From [Scytonema hofmanni] UTEX 2349 (GTDB taxonomy: Bacteria > Cyanobacteriota > Cyanobacteriia > Cyanobacteriales > Nostocaceae), in the NCBI RefSeq assembly GCF_000582685.1, contig NZ_KK073768.1, positions 3,295,747-3,359,746 on the forward strand: 64,000 nt of DNA. The letters run 5' to 3'. The position numbers and the translations under genes were made by a program. This document shows positions 7,441 to 15,604 of this stretch, piece by piece. Each line of letters starts with the position of its first letter. Within the stretch, counting starts at the first letter, position 1. The notes below the pieces were generated by a model, which was not told the DNA's origin, ran no database searches, and was given only the letters and a program-made list of their open reading frames with translations.

Positions 7441-9099
7441 ATGATTGCTAATCTCAAATCTTTGGAAAAGCCAATTTCTCTGGGGGAATTGTCATCCGCT
7501 GCTAATAAAAGAAGTTCCTACGTTCCCTTGCATCATCGAAATATCCTCTGTATATTTCCCAAGTACAGCCGCTCTTTTGGTACTTTTCATCACGCTTACC
7601 CGCTGATGGGTAATGTTAAGGCTTTTATGCCACCCCAAGGTATTTTGATTGTGGCTGCTTATTTACCCGAAAAGTGGAATGTGCGCTTTATTGATGAGAA
7701 TATCACTGAAGCTAACAAGAGTGATTATCAGTGGGCAGATGTGGTGATTGTCAGTGGAATGCACATTCAGCGACCACATATTAATAAGATTAATGAACTT
7801 GCCCATAAAGAAGGGAAAATCACAGTTGTGGGGGGACCTTCGGTTTCTGGTTGTCCAGAATATTATCCAGAATTTGACATTTTGCATCTGGGTGAATTGG
7901 GGGATGCAAGCGATCGCATGATTTCATATCTTGACCAAAAGAGCGATCGCCCGAATGAGCAAATTCGCTTTGAAACTAAGGAACGTTTGCCTCTGAGCGA
8001 GTTTCCTACCCCAGCTTATCATTTGCTGAATCTCAATGATTATTTTTTAGCAAATGTTCAATTTTCCAGTGGTTGTCCTTATCGTTGCGAGTTTTGTGAT
8101 ATTCCAGAATTGTATGGAAGCGATCCCCGGATGAAAACACCAGAGCAAGTGGTTGCCGAATTGGATACGATGTTGGAATCTGGGAATCCGGGATCGGTGT
8201 ATTTTGTTGATGATAACTTTGTGGGCGATCGCCGTGCCGCTATGAAGTTATTACCACATTTGATAGACTGGCAAAAGCGCAATGGCTATCCGCTGCAATT
8301 TGCTTGTGAAGCCACATTGAATTTAGCTCAAAGTCCCAAGCTTTTAGAAATGATGCGCGAAGCTTATTTCTGCACAGTTTTCTGTGGCATTGAAACACCA
8401 GAAACTGACGCTCTGCAAGCTATTTCTAAAACGCATAATTTGAGTATGCCGATTTTGTCAGCAGTGAAAGTTTTAAATAGTTATGGGATGGAAGTTGTAT
8501 CGGGGATCATTATCGGCTTTGATACAGATACACCAGAAACCGCAGACAGAATTATTGACTTTATTCGGGTTTCCCAAATTCCTGTATTGACAATTAACTT
8601 GCTTCATGCACTACCAAAAACACCATTATGGCGCAGGTTAGAACAAGAAGGAAGACTCGTTTTTGATGAAAATCGAGAATCGAATATCGAGTATTTAATG
8701 CCTTACGAACAAGTCATGGAAATGTGGCAACGCTGTATTTCCACAGCTTATGATCCAGATTTTTTATATGAACGGTTTGCCTATAATATGGTGCATACCT
8801 ACCCCAACAGAATCAAACTTCCTAATAGTCCGGCTCGTACTTCTTGGGCAAACATTCGTAAAGGCTTAACTTATTTCACCAATATCTTATTGCGGGTAGG
8901 TGTGTTCGGTAATTATCGTTCTACCTTTTGGAAGATGGCAAAACCAGCATTGAAATCAGGTAGTATAGAAGACTTGATTCACGTTGGACTGGTGGGACAT
9001 CATCTAATTAAGTTTGCCCAAGAGTGTACCAGAGGTGAAGAATCTGCCTCATTCTATTCTCAGAAATTACGGAAACCCCAACCAGCAAATCTGGTATAG
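7441..9099 (+). CDS. hpnP: hopanoid C-2 methylase, B12-binding radical SAM (HpnP)
   Basis: A 552-residue B12-binding radical SAM methylase that makes 2-methylhopanoids. The cobalamin-binding N-terminal part contains FPKYSRSFGTFHHAYPL, FMPPQGILIVAAYLPE and VSGMHIQRPHINK, all close to known HpnP proteins. The 4Fe-4S radical SAM motif is C212, C216, C219 (GCPYRCEFC). The C-terminal region (NLLHALPKTPLWRRL onward) is the DUF4070-type tail of this family. About 30 extra N-terminal residues precede the conserved start. It heads a same-strand run with hpnJ and hpnI, which supports the call. HpnP is best known from methylhopanoid-making alphaproteobacteria and heterocystous cyanobacteria. Confidence 0.88.
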   Translation: MIANLKSLEKPISLGELSSAANKRSSYVPLHHRNILCIFPKYSRSFGTFHHAYPLMGNVKAFMPPQGILIVAAYLPEKWNVRFIDENITEANKSDYQWADVVIVSGMHIQRPHINKINELAHKEGKITVVGGPSVSGCPEYYPEFDILHLGELGDASDRMISYLDQKSDRPNEQIRFETKERLPLSEFPTPAYHLLNLNDYFLANVQFSSGCPYRCEFCDIPELYGSDPRMKTPEQVVAELDTMLESGNPGSVYFVDDNFVGDRRAAMKLLPHLIDWQKRNGYPLQFACEATLNLAQSPKLLEMMREAYFCTVFCGIETPETDALQAISKTHNLSMPILSAVKVLNSYGMEVVSGIIIGFDTDTPETADRIIDFIRVSQIPVLTINLLHALPKTPLWRRLEQEGRLVFDENRESNIEYLMPYEQVMEMWQRCISTAYDPDFLYERFAYNMVHTYPNRIKLPNSPARTSWANIRKGLTYFTNILLRVGVFGNYRSTFWKMAKPALKSGSIEDLIHVGLVGHHLIKFAQECTRGEESASFYSQKLRKPQPANLV

Positions 9100-9184
9100 T
9101 TTTCTGATAAGATTCCTCATTAATTCTCAGCGTCACTTTGCGTTTACCTCCGCGTCCCTTTGCGTTTAAAAAATAGTTTGAAAA

Positions 9185-9190
9185 AAGGAG
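9185..9190 (+). promoter_or_regulatory. ribosome binding site deciding the hpnJ start
   Basis: AAGGAG lies 8 bases before a GTG at 9199. This favours that GTG over an in-frame start 39 bases upstream at 9160, which would add 13 residues not found in HpnJ proteins. Confidence 0.75.
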
Positions 9191-9198
9191 AGATATTA

Positions 9199-10668
9199 GT
9201 GAAAAAAACTCTATTCCTCAGTCCTCCCTCATTCGATGGGTTTGACGGTGGTGCAGGTTCCCGATACCAAGCAAAGCGAGAAATTACCTCCTTTTGGTAT
9301 CCTACATGGTTGGCGCAACCTGCTGCTCTGGTACCGGGTAGCAAGCTTGTAGATGCACCTCCACATGAGCAAACTGTGGAAGATGTGCTGAAAATTGCTT
9401 CAGATTATGAGTTAATTATTATGCACACCAGCACACCTTCGCTGCTGAATGATGTGAAGTGTGCGATCGCAATTAAAGCGCAAAATCCAGATGCACAAAT
9501 TGGCTTGATTGGAGCGCATGTAGCAGTGTTACCAGATGTTACTTTACAGGAAAATCCAATTATTGACTTTGTGTGTCGGCACGAATTTGACTACACTTGT
9601 AAGGAATTGGCGGAAGGTAAATCTTGGGATCAAATTAAAGGTCTAAGTTACCGCGATAATAACCGTAATATCCATCACAACGAAGACCGCCCATTGATTC
9701 ACGATTGGGATTCTATGCCCAGTGTATTGCCTGTTTACGCACGGGATTTGGATATTACAAAATATTTTATCGGTTATCTGTTACATCCTTACATCTCATT
9801 TTACACTGGGCGCGGCTGTCCGGCAAAATGCACCTTTTGTCTATGGCCCCAGACGATTGGTGGACATTTATATCGTACTAAAAGCCCGGAAGCTGTGGGA
9901 CGGGAAATGGATGAAGCCAAAGCTATTTTTGGCGACAAAGTGCGGGAATATATGTTTGATGATGATACTTTTACAATTGACAAACAACGAGCGATCGCTA
10001 TTAGCGAACACATGAAGCGACTCAAACTGACTTGGAGTTGCAACGCCCGCGCTAACTTAGATTATGATACTCTCAAACAATTGCGTGACAACGGCTTGCG
10101 TCTACTATTAGTCGGATTTGAATCTGGCAATCAGCAAATATTAGATGGTATTAAGAAAGGTATTAAGCTGGAAGTAGCCCGGAAGTTTATGGAAAATTGC
10201 CATAAACTCGGCATTACTGTACATGGTACATTTATTATTGGTTTGCCCAACGAAAATCAGCAAACAATTGAAGAAACGATTCGCTTTGCTTGCGAGATTA
10301 GTCCCCATACAATTCAAGTTTCCATTGCTGCTCCTTATCCTGGGACAGAACTTTATCAGCAAGCGCAGGAAAATAATTGGTTTAGCGATACTTCTTTAGT
10401 TGCGAATTCGGGGATTCAAATGTCAACGCTGCAATATCCTAATCTTGCTAGTACGCAAATTGAAGATGCTGTTGAAAGGATGTATCGACGCTTTTATTTT
10501 CGTCCTCAAGCGATTATCCCGATTGTTGGTGAAATGCTGACTGATCCTCAAATGTTGATACGTCGTTTGCGTGAGGGACGTGAGTTTTTCTCTTATTTAA
10601 AAGACCGTCGCAGTCAAGGAACTGGGAAAATACAATCAGTTGTGCCAAGGACTGAAGTCCCTGGCTAA
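9199..10668 (+). CDS. hpnJ: hopanoid biosynthesis radical SAM protein HpnJ
   Basis: A B12-binding-type radical SAM protein of 489 residues from the GTG at 9199. It starts with KKTLFLSPPSFDGFDGGAGS, diagnostic of HpnJ, and carries the 4Fe-4S motif C207, C211, C214 (GCPAKCTFC). In the literature HpnJ is linked with late bacteriohopanepolyol side-chain modification (formation of the cyclitol head group), acting after HpnH/HpnG/HpnI. It follows hpnP by about 100 bp and precedes hpnI. The last residues (PRTEVPG) and the TAA stop lie in a repeat element that starts at the end of the gene, so the native C-terminus was probably slightly shorter. Confidence 0.88.
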   Translation: MKKTLFLSPPSFDGFDGGAGSRYQAKREITSFWYPTWLAQPAALVPGSKLVDAPPHEQTVEDVLKIASDYELIIMHTSTPSLLNDVKCAIAIKAQNPDAQIGLIGAHVAVLPDVTLQENPIIDFVCRHEFDYTCKELAEGKSWDQIKGLSYRDNNRNIHHNEDRPLIHDWDSMPSVLPVYARDLDITKYFIGYLLHPYISFYTGRGCPAKCTFCLWPQTIGGHLYRTKSPEAVGREMDEAKAIFGDKVREYMFDDDTFTIDKQRAIAISEHMKRLKLTWSCNARANLDYDTLKQLRDNGLRLLLVGFESGNQQILDGIKKGIKLEVARKFMENCHKLGITVHGTFIIGLPNENQQTIEETIRFACEISPHTIQVSIAAPYPGTELYQQAQENNWFSDTSLVANSGIQMSTLQYPNLASTQIEDAVERMYRRFYFRPQAIIPIVGEMLTDPQMLIRRLREGREFFSYLKDRRSQGTGKIQSVVPRTEVPG

Positions 10669-10741
10669 TAGCTTAAGTCGTCTAAAGACGACTGAATAGG
10701 GAGGGGTTTTAGTCCACTTTAGTGGACTTTAGCTATTAGCC
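10663..10741. repeat. MITE-like palindrome at the hpnJ stop codon
   Basis: Arms GGCTAATAGCTTAAGTC (10663-10679) and GACTTTAGCTATTAGCC (10725-10741) enclose two inner palindromes (AGTCGTCTAAAGACGACT and AGTCCACTTTAGTGGACT). The left arm contains the hpnJ stop TAA. Confidence 0.75.
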
Positions 10742-10794
10742 TTAGAATTCATTCTAAGGCGGTTGTTTTAAAAGTCTTCTTGTCGGTAGCAAAA

Positions 10795-10865
10795 CGTTCT
10801 AGATCCCCCTTGTAAAGGGGGACTTTGATTCCGGTTCCCCCCTTTTTAAGGGGGGTTTGTTCGGT
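10795..10865. repeat. CCCCCTT/AAGGGGG palindromic core repeat
   Basis: It contains GATCCCCCTTGTAAAGGGGG and CCCCCCTTTTTAAGGGGGG separated by TTTGATTCCGGTT. The same core, in the other orientation and with terminal repeats, is found in the 20604-20753 element. Together with the previous repeat it fills most of the 316-bp gap between hpnJ and hpnI. Confidence 0.7.
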
Positions 10866-10984
10866 TCAATAAGTGCCTAAAATCACAGCCAACCACTTTT
10901 AAAACATCCTCTAATGCGGTTGTTGCGATTGATGCAAGATATCGGATAAATCTGACTGTAATTATCTAGACGGAATGTGCAGTA

Positions 10985-12208
10985 ATGTGCAGAAGTCTAA
11001 AATCTCAAAATAAAATGGTATCAGATTATTTTGTTGCGATCGCCTGGGGAATCAACTTCCTATTGCTGATTCTGTGTCTGTCGGGAATTTGCTATTACTG
11101 CTATGGGATCTATGCGGCAATTCAGTTTTTTTCCCATAAGACGCAAATTGATCCCGATTTTCATCCACCTATTACTATTCTTAAGCCGATTTGCGGTCTT
11201 GATATTGAGACTTACGAAAATTTTGCATCGTTCTGTCAACAAGATTATCCAGAGTACCAAATCGTTTTTGGTGTGCGGGATGGAAATGATCCAAGTGTGC
11301 AAGTTGTCAAGCAAATTATTGAGGATTTCCCAGAGGTTGATATTAGTCTGGTTATCAGCGATCGCACAATTGGTACTAATTTAAAAGTTAGTAATTTAGC
11401 TAATGCTGAAGTTGAAGCTAAGTATTCGCTGTTGTTGCTTGCAGATAGCGATGTTCGCGTCGGACGAGATTATTTGCAAAGAGTCATCCAGCCAATGTGC
11501 GATTCTGGGGTAGGTGTTGTAACCTGTTTATATCGTCCTTTTGTTCGCGGTTGGGTAGCTATTCTGGAAGCTGTGGGGATATCGACTGAGTACCATGCGA
11601 GTGTTTTAGTCGCTAGGTCGTTGGAAGGAATGAACTTTGCTCTTGGTCCAACGATCGCTATTCGTAAAAGTGTCTTAGAAGCGATTGGCGGATTTGTCGC
11701 AATTGCCGATTATTTGGCAGACGATTTTCAACTTGGCTATTTACCTACACAACTTGGTTATAAGGTAGTCCTTTCTGATTATATTATTGATCATGCGATC
11801 GCTACAGAAAATTTGCTTGATTTAATTCATCGTCAGACACGCTGGAATTGCTGCACGCGAGTTTCTCGACCTTGGGGTTATTTGGGGCTAATCTTTACCC
11901 ACGGCACAGTCATGAGTTTATTATTCTTGATTGCTACAGGTGGGTCAATTTTCGGTTGGGCGATCGCGCTTTTAACTTTAAGCGTCAGATTAATTCTGGC
12001 ATGGGTTGTTGGAGTCAAAGTTCTTAAAGATGCAGTTGCCAGCAAATTCTTGTGGGTGGTGCCTTTACGCGATTTTATCACCTTTGGGATTTGGTGTAAT
12101 GGCTTTTTTGGCAGCACAATTGAATGGCGAGGACGACGATTGAAGTTAACTAAAGGTGGAAAGTTAGTAATAATTCCTTTGACGACAGAAGAAGTTGTGC
12201 CAAGTTGA
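10985..12208 (+). CDS. hpnI: hopanoid-associated glycosyltransferase HpnI
   Basis: A family 2 glycosyltransferase with an N-terminal membrane helix (about residues 18-45), the catalytic domain starting ITILKPICGLDIETYENFAS, a DxD-type LLLADSDVRV, the acceptor-site DDFQLGYL and RQTRWNCC, and two or three C-terminal helices. These are hallmarks of HpnI, which adds N-acetylglucosamine to bacteriohopanetetrol in the route to glucosaminyl and cyclitol hopanoids. The first ATG at 10985 gives 407 residues; the ATG at 11015 (MVSDYF) is an equally plausible start. It lies third in the hpnP-hpnJ-hpnI run. The ceramide-glucosyltransferase-like fold is shared, but the hpn context makes HpnI the best call. 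Confidence 0.85.
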   Translation: MCRSLKSQNKMVSDYFVAIAWGINFLLLILCLSGICYYCYGIYAAIQFFSHKTQIDPDFHPPITILKPICGLDIETYENFASFCQQDYPEYQIVFGVRDGNDPSVQVVKQIIEDFPEVDISLVISDRTIGTNLKVSNLANAEVEAKYSLLLLADSDVRVGRDYLQRVIQPMCDSGVGVVTCLYRPFVRGWVAILEAVGISTEYHASVLVARSLEGMNFALGPTIAIRKSVLEAIGGFVAIADYLADDFQLGYLPTQLGYKVVLSDYIIDHAIATENLLDLIHRQTRWNCCTRVSRPWGYLGLIFTHGTVMSLLFLIATGGSIFGWAIALLTLSVRLILAWVVGVKVLKDAVASKFLWVVPLRDFITFGIWCNGFFGSTIEWRGRRLKLTKGGKLVIIPLTTEEVVPS

Positions 12209-12245
12209 CTAAGGGGAAAGGGGAAACTCTTCCCCAATGCAGTTC

Positions 12246-12532
12246 AGATACTGATTCATCTCCCTCAAAGACTGATTCATCTAGCTCAAAGACTCGTTCA
12301 TCTATCTCAAAGACTCGTTCATCTAGCTCAGATACTCGTTCATCTATCTCAAAGACTCGTTCATCTATCTCAGATACTCGTTCATCTCCCTCAGATACTG
12401 ATGAATCTATCTCAGATACTCGTTCATCTCCCTCAGATACTGATGAATCTATCTCAGATACTCGTTCATCTCCCTCAGATACTGATGAATCTATCTCAGA
12501 TACTCGTTCATCTCCCTCAAAGACTCATTCTT
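12246..12532. repeat. 21-bp tandem repeat array (about 13 units)
   Basis: Units of 21 bases such as ACTCGTTCATCTATCTCAAAG, varying at three places (TCT A/C C CTC, AAAG/GATA, CGTTCA/GATGAA). Later units form a 42-base higher-order repeat. Two more units survive at about 12722-12760 next to the hpnG stop, beyond an inserted palindrome. The frame from a TTG at 12205 stays open and would encode a Ser/Thr/Asp heptad (TRSSISK), but the array looks like a non-coding satellite. Confidence 0.85.
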
Positions 12533-12641
12533 CGTTCCATGCTCTCCATAGGAATGCCTTTTTGGAGGCTCTGCTTCCAAGGAAGGTTAAAGGAGGCTAT
12601 AATTGAATACGGTTCACTTAGCGTCAAAAACTTTAAACTGC

Positions 12642-12716
12642 GTAGGTTGGGTTGAGGAACGAAACCCAACATTTTCGGGGGGTTTGTTGGGTTTCACTTC
12701 GTTCCACCCAACCTAC
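12642..12716. repeat. GTAGGTTGGGT palindromic element
   Basis: Arms GTAGGTTGGGT and ACCCAACCTAC with inner GAACGAAACCCAAC and GTTGGGTTTC. It splits the 21-bp array and lies between the convergent hpnI and hpnG genes. With the array it explains the 536-bp gap. Confidence 0.8.
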
Positions 12717-12744
12717 AATTATTCTAGCTCAAAGACTGATGAAT

Positions 12745-13437
12745 CTAGCTCAAAGACTCTTTAAAGAGAAATGCTGTAACTTCTTCCAATACTTTCAATG
12801 CTCGCAGGGAACCTCTAATTAAACGAGTAGCGGCAATAGGTTGACGAATCATGCTCATAGCTAAAGGCAAAGGTTGAAGGGAACCATCAGAATTTATTGC
12901 TGATGTTAAATCAGGTATATCGTGCTGCGAGTCATCGCTGACGACTCGTAGCATTGCCACTTCTACACCTGCTTGCTGAAAAAATTCTAAAGCTGCGAAT
13001 CCTTCCATGTCAACAACATCAGCCCCGGATATTTTGCTCAAATGCAGCTTTTCTTTAGCTGAACAAACTACGCGATCGCTTGTTAACCCTTTCACCAAAG
13101 AAACCTTATCTTGAAGATGCTTGTGAAGTTCTGCTGTGAAGGAGTGATCGCACTGTTGTACCTTCGTTTCATATATACATTCGTCATACAACACAATATC
13201 GCCGACTTGAAAGCGATCGCGCAAGCTGCCACATAAACCCATCATTAGAACTTTTGCTTGAGGATTCCACAATTTGTCTTGACAAGTTCGCAAATATCTG
13301 ATTACAGCTTGACCACCCACAGGAATCGGTATTACATTTTGTTTCACGGTAGTGCTACGACTTAAACCGCGACATACAGCCTTATACTCCGCTCCCTGAG
13401 GAACAATAATTATCGGCATTGTTGATTGATAAAACAT
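12745..13437 (-). CDS. hpnG: hopanoid-associated nucleosidase/phosphorylase HpnG-like
   Basis: A 230-residue member of the MTA/SAH nucleosidase-purine phosphorylase fold. Family features are the GLCGSLRDRFQVGDIVLYD region, the VVDMEGFAALEF motif with the ribose-binding Met-Glu, and VVSDDSQHDIPD with the catalytic-type Asp. In hopanoid producers HpnG removes adenine from adenosylhopane, the HpnH product, so finding it between hpnI and hpnA/hpnH supports this role over methionine salvage. It is on the opposite strand, convergent with hpnI. Alternative start: the ATG six codons later (MPIIIVPQG). Confidence 0.8.
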   Translation of the reverse strand: MFYQSTMPIIIVPQGAEYKAVCRGLSRSTTVKQNVIPIPVGGQAVIRYLRTCQDKLWNPQAKVLMMGLCGSLRDRFQVGDIVLYDECIYETKVQQCDHSFTAELHKHLQDKVSLVKGLTSDRVVCSAKEKLHLSKISGADVVDMEGFAALEFFQQAGVEVAMLRVVSDDSQHDIPDLTSAINSDGSLQPLPLAMSMIRQPIAATRLIRGSLRALKVLEEVTAFLFKESLS

Positions 13438-13504
13438 ACGTTTACGCTAATTTTCATAGGAATATCTCTGTTTAGAAGTAATAAGTGTAAACGGTTATCA
13501 CTAC

Positions 13505-13864
13505 TTAGCTGCCAAACTTACGTAGCTTTTCCACTTGTTTATTATCTATAATATTTGGCTGCTGATTAATGAATTCTTCAAATAAGCTAAAAAATCTGTC
13601 TACTGCACTTCGTTCATCCGCAGAATTAAAGAGAATGATACTTGCCCATAATTGTCCAGTTTCAACCTGAAATTTTTCTCTTATCCATTGTAAAAATTTT
13701 TGAAACTCGCTCTCTTGTTCGGTTAAAGGTATACCAAGTTCGCGCCGAGCAAAATAGTATCCATCCAAAAATGCCTGAAGATTGAAGATGGAATGTTTGC
13801 CCAGATACATTGCAGGTCTTTTTTTGATCTTTTGTAGTAAATCGTATAAATTATCCATACTCAA
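13505..13864 (-). CDS. uncharacterised small protein (RPAMYLG motif)
   Basis: A 119-residue protein that I cannot place in a named family. The N-terminus has the conserved-looking sequence KKRPAMYLGKHSIFNLQAF followed by LDGYYFARRELG, a pattern seen in small bacterial proteins often found near toxin-immunity or defence genes. There is no signal peptide or membrane segment. It lies just upstream of a MazF-like toxin gene on the same strand order, about 45 bp from its end. An immunity-like role is only a guess from the pattern. Confidence 0.6.
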   Translation of the reverse strand: MSMDNLYDLLQKIKKRPAMYLGKHSIFNLQAFLDGYYFARRELGIPLTEQESEFQKFLQWIREKFQVETGQLWASIILFNSADERSAVDRFFSLFEEFINQQPNIIDNKQVEKLRKFGS

Positions 13865-13909
13865 CTCCCTGAATGGCTTGATTCAAAAGTAAATTGTGGA
13901 AATGAAATT

Positions 13910-14242
13910 TTATTCAAGAGATGACCATATTTGAAGGATGCGCTGACGCACTTTTTCCCAATCATTTGGTTGTAAAGTTCCTAATTGACGTTCTAATAGA
14001 CGCTTTTCTACTGTGTTTATCTTATGCAATCTAACTACCGATGGACGCATCAAACCTGCTTGCTGCCATTCGATAATTTCAACATCAAAAGCTATTTGAG
14101 TTATTTGACTGGTAATCCGCGCCACAATAACATCATCATCTCCAGTATCTAAAAGTAATAATACCGGACGCAGTTTGAATGTTACTGTATCAGAAAAAGG
14201 CAATTTGAGTAAAAGAACTGAGCCAGACTGATAATTTTGCAT
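13910..14242 (-). CDS. MazF/PemK-like type II toxin
   Basis: A 110-residue protein with the PemK/MazF beta-barrel pattern: GSVLLLKLPFSDTVTFKLRPVLLL at the start, VARITSQ in the middle and RPSVVRLHKINTVEKRLL, where family members bind RNA. MazF toxins cut mRNA and so stop growth when the antitoxin is lost. The antitoxin gene lies just upstream with a 3-base gap, as usual for such pairs. Confidence 0.82.
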   Translation of the reverse strand: MQNYQSGSVLLLKLPFSDTVTFKLRPVLLLLDTGDDDVIVARITSQITQIAFDVEIIEWQQAGLMRPSVVRLHKINTVEKRLLERQLGTLQPNDWEKVRQRILQIWSSLE

Positions 14243-14245
14243 TGC

Positions 14246-14467
14246 TTAAATCCTGTCGTAGATAGCATCATCTTCGCTGTAGCCTTTTAATAATTGATCG
14301 GCTGCAAGACTATGCCAAGCTGCTTCTTCTTGTTCTTCTTCTGTGGGTTCATTGACAAGAATAATTACTTTTACCTGCTGTTTATTTACTAACTGTTGCA
14401 AAATCACATCTGGTAATTCTATTTTGCCTTCGGTAGTGACATTTGCTGGAAATTCGTATGCTTTCAT
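14246..14467 (-). CDS. antitoxin of the MazF-like pair
   Basis: A 73-residue acidic protein beginning MKAYEFPANVTTEGKIELPD, an AbrB/SpoVT-like or related antitoxin N-terminus, with a flexible acidic C-terminus (NEPTEEEQEEAAW) for binding the toxin. I start at the ATG 14467 because an upstream start (14521) would overlap the neighbouring kinase gene and adds residues without similarity. It ends 3 bases before the toxin start and is presumably an autoregulated operon. Confidence 0.75.
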   Translation of the reverse strand: MKAYEFPANVTTEGKIELPDVILQQLVNKQQVKVIILVNEPTEEEQEEAAWHSLAADQLLKGYSEDDAIYDRI

Positions 14468-14510
14468 GTTGTTTTTATTGTTCACTAGTTCTAATACTAT
14501 TTTGACGCTG

Positions 14511-15386
14511 TTATTCCACAACTAGCTGCGATCGCCAAATTTTGATATTTCCGCCACTATCTCCAGCCGCAAGCCAATTTCCATCGGGGGTAAAGGTGAT
14601 GGATGTAACTCCACAAAAATGAGTCAGGCTGTGAATTTCTTTACCTGTTGCTACTTCCCACAATTTGATAGTCCTGTCCCCACTACCACTAGCGAGTACT
14701 TGCCCATCAGGACTGAAGGCTACACACCAAACCCCACCGAAATGACCAGTGAGAGTGCGAATTTCTTTACCTGTTGTCATTGACCACAGTTTAATAGTTT
14801 TGTCGCCACTACCACTAGCTAAAATTTGCCCATCACTACTGATGGCGATGGAATTAACCCACTCGGAATGACCGGTGAGGGTACGGATAAGTTGACCCGT
14901 AGTTGGTGACAACAAATGAATATTACCCGCCCGCATCATAATATTACTCGGCTTCAAATCCCGATGCAGCAAGCCTTTCTCATGAACCAATATCAAAGCT
15001 TCGCCAATTTGCCTAATATATTGCAGTGCTTCCCCTTCCGGTAACGCCCCTTTGTTGGTGATTCGCTTCCCCAAATCTTCGCCTTCGATGTATTCCATCG
15101 CCATACATGGCAAATTACCTTCATCAAAGACATTTTCTACCTGCACAACATGAGGATGGCGACATAAAGCCAGTCGCAAAGCTTCATCTCGAAAGTCATG
15201 CCGTAATTGATCTTGATGTGGTATCCATTGGGGATGATTGAGGATTTGTTCTCTGAGGGTTTTGATGACTCGCAACTCGCCGCGTCGATTTTTAGCGAGA
15301 TAGGTAATCCCAACTCCACCTTCGCCTAATTTTCTCTCGATTATGTAGCGATCGCCAAACAACGGCTGTCCCGGATTCCACGCCAT
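14511..15386 (-). CDS. Ser/Thr kinase-WD40 protein with an internal deletion
   Basis: A 291-residue remnant of a cyanobacterial kinase with C-terminal WD40 propeller. The N-lobe is intact: GDRYIIERKLGEGGVG, lysine K42 in VIKTL, and HRDLKPSN at 141-148. At about residue 154 the chain passes straight into WD40 sequence (IHLLSPTTGQLIRTLTGH). The DFG motif, activation segment and whole C-lobe are missing. Only about three WD40 repeats follow (GHSEWVNSI, GHFGGVWCVAF, CGVTSITF), too few for a seven-blade propeller. An in-frame deletion best explains this. It cannot be an active kinase as it stands. Confidence 0.8.
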   Translation of the reverse strand: MAWNPGQPLFGDRYIIERKLGEGGVGITYLAKNRRGELRVIKTLREQILNHPQWIPHQDQLRHDFRDEALRLALCRHPHVVQVENVFDEGNLPCMAMEYIEGEDLGKRITNKGALPEGEALQYIRQIGEALILVHEKGLLHRDLKPSNIMMRAGNIHLLSPTTGQLIRTLTGHSEWVNSIAISSDGQILASGSGDKTIKLWSMTTGKEIRTLTGHFGGVWCVAFSPDGQVLASGSGDRTIKLWEVATGKEIHSLTHFCGVTSITFTPDGNWLAAGDSGGNIKIWRSQLVVE

Positions 15387-15473
15387 AGGTAAAAATTTTG
15401 AGATTCTGCTAATTATTTTGACATAAGGAACCTCATGATTTTTATCCCCTCAACACTTGCAATTTTTCCTGTT

Positions 15474-15531
15474 TAAGAAAGCACTCTTCGTGCTTACTAC
15501 GGTAAGAAAGTATTTTTCGTGCTTAGTACGG
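15474..15531. repeat. 29-bp direct repeat, two copies
   Basis: TAAGAAAGCACTCTTCGTGC and TAAGAAAGTATTTTTCGTGC begin two adjacent 29-base units ending TACTACGG and TAGTACGG. Each contains a small AGCAC..GTGCT-type dyad. It lies between the divergent kinase remnant and the RND gene. Confidence 0.7.
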
Positions 15532-15604
15532 CTTAAAGGATTCGCATTCCTGTAGTGATTAATGTACGATCACTAATAATTCGCCCGCACGATGATTTTG
15601 CCAG

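Noticed and set aside
7441..9099. Alternative call: HpnR (C-3 hopanoid methylase) or Mg-protoporphyrin cyclase (BchE)
   Set aside because: The FGTFHHAYPL, MHIQR and ALPKTPLWRRL segments fit HpnP, and hpn neighbours support it.
12205..12606. Open frame of 133 codons over the 21-bp array
   Set aside because: It starts with TTG overlapping the hpnI stop, consists of repeat only, and ends in unrelated sequence. Described as a repeat instead.
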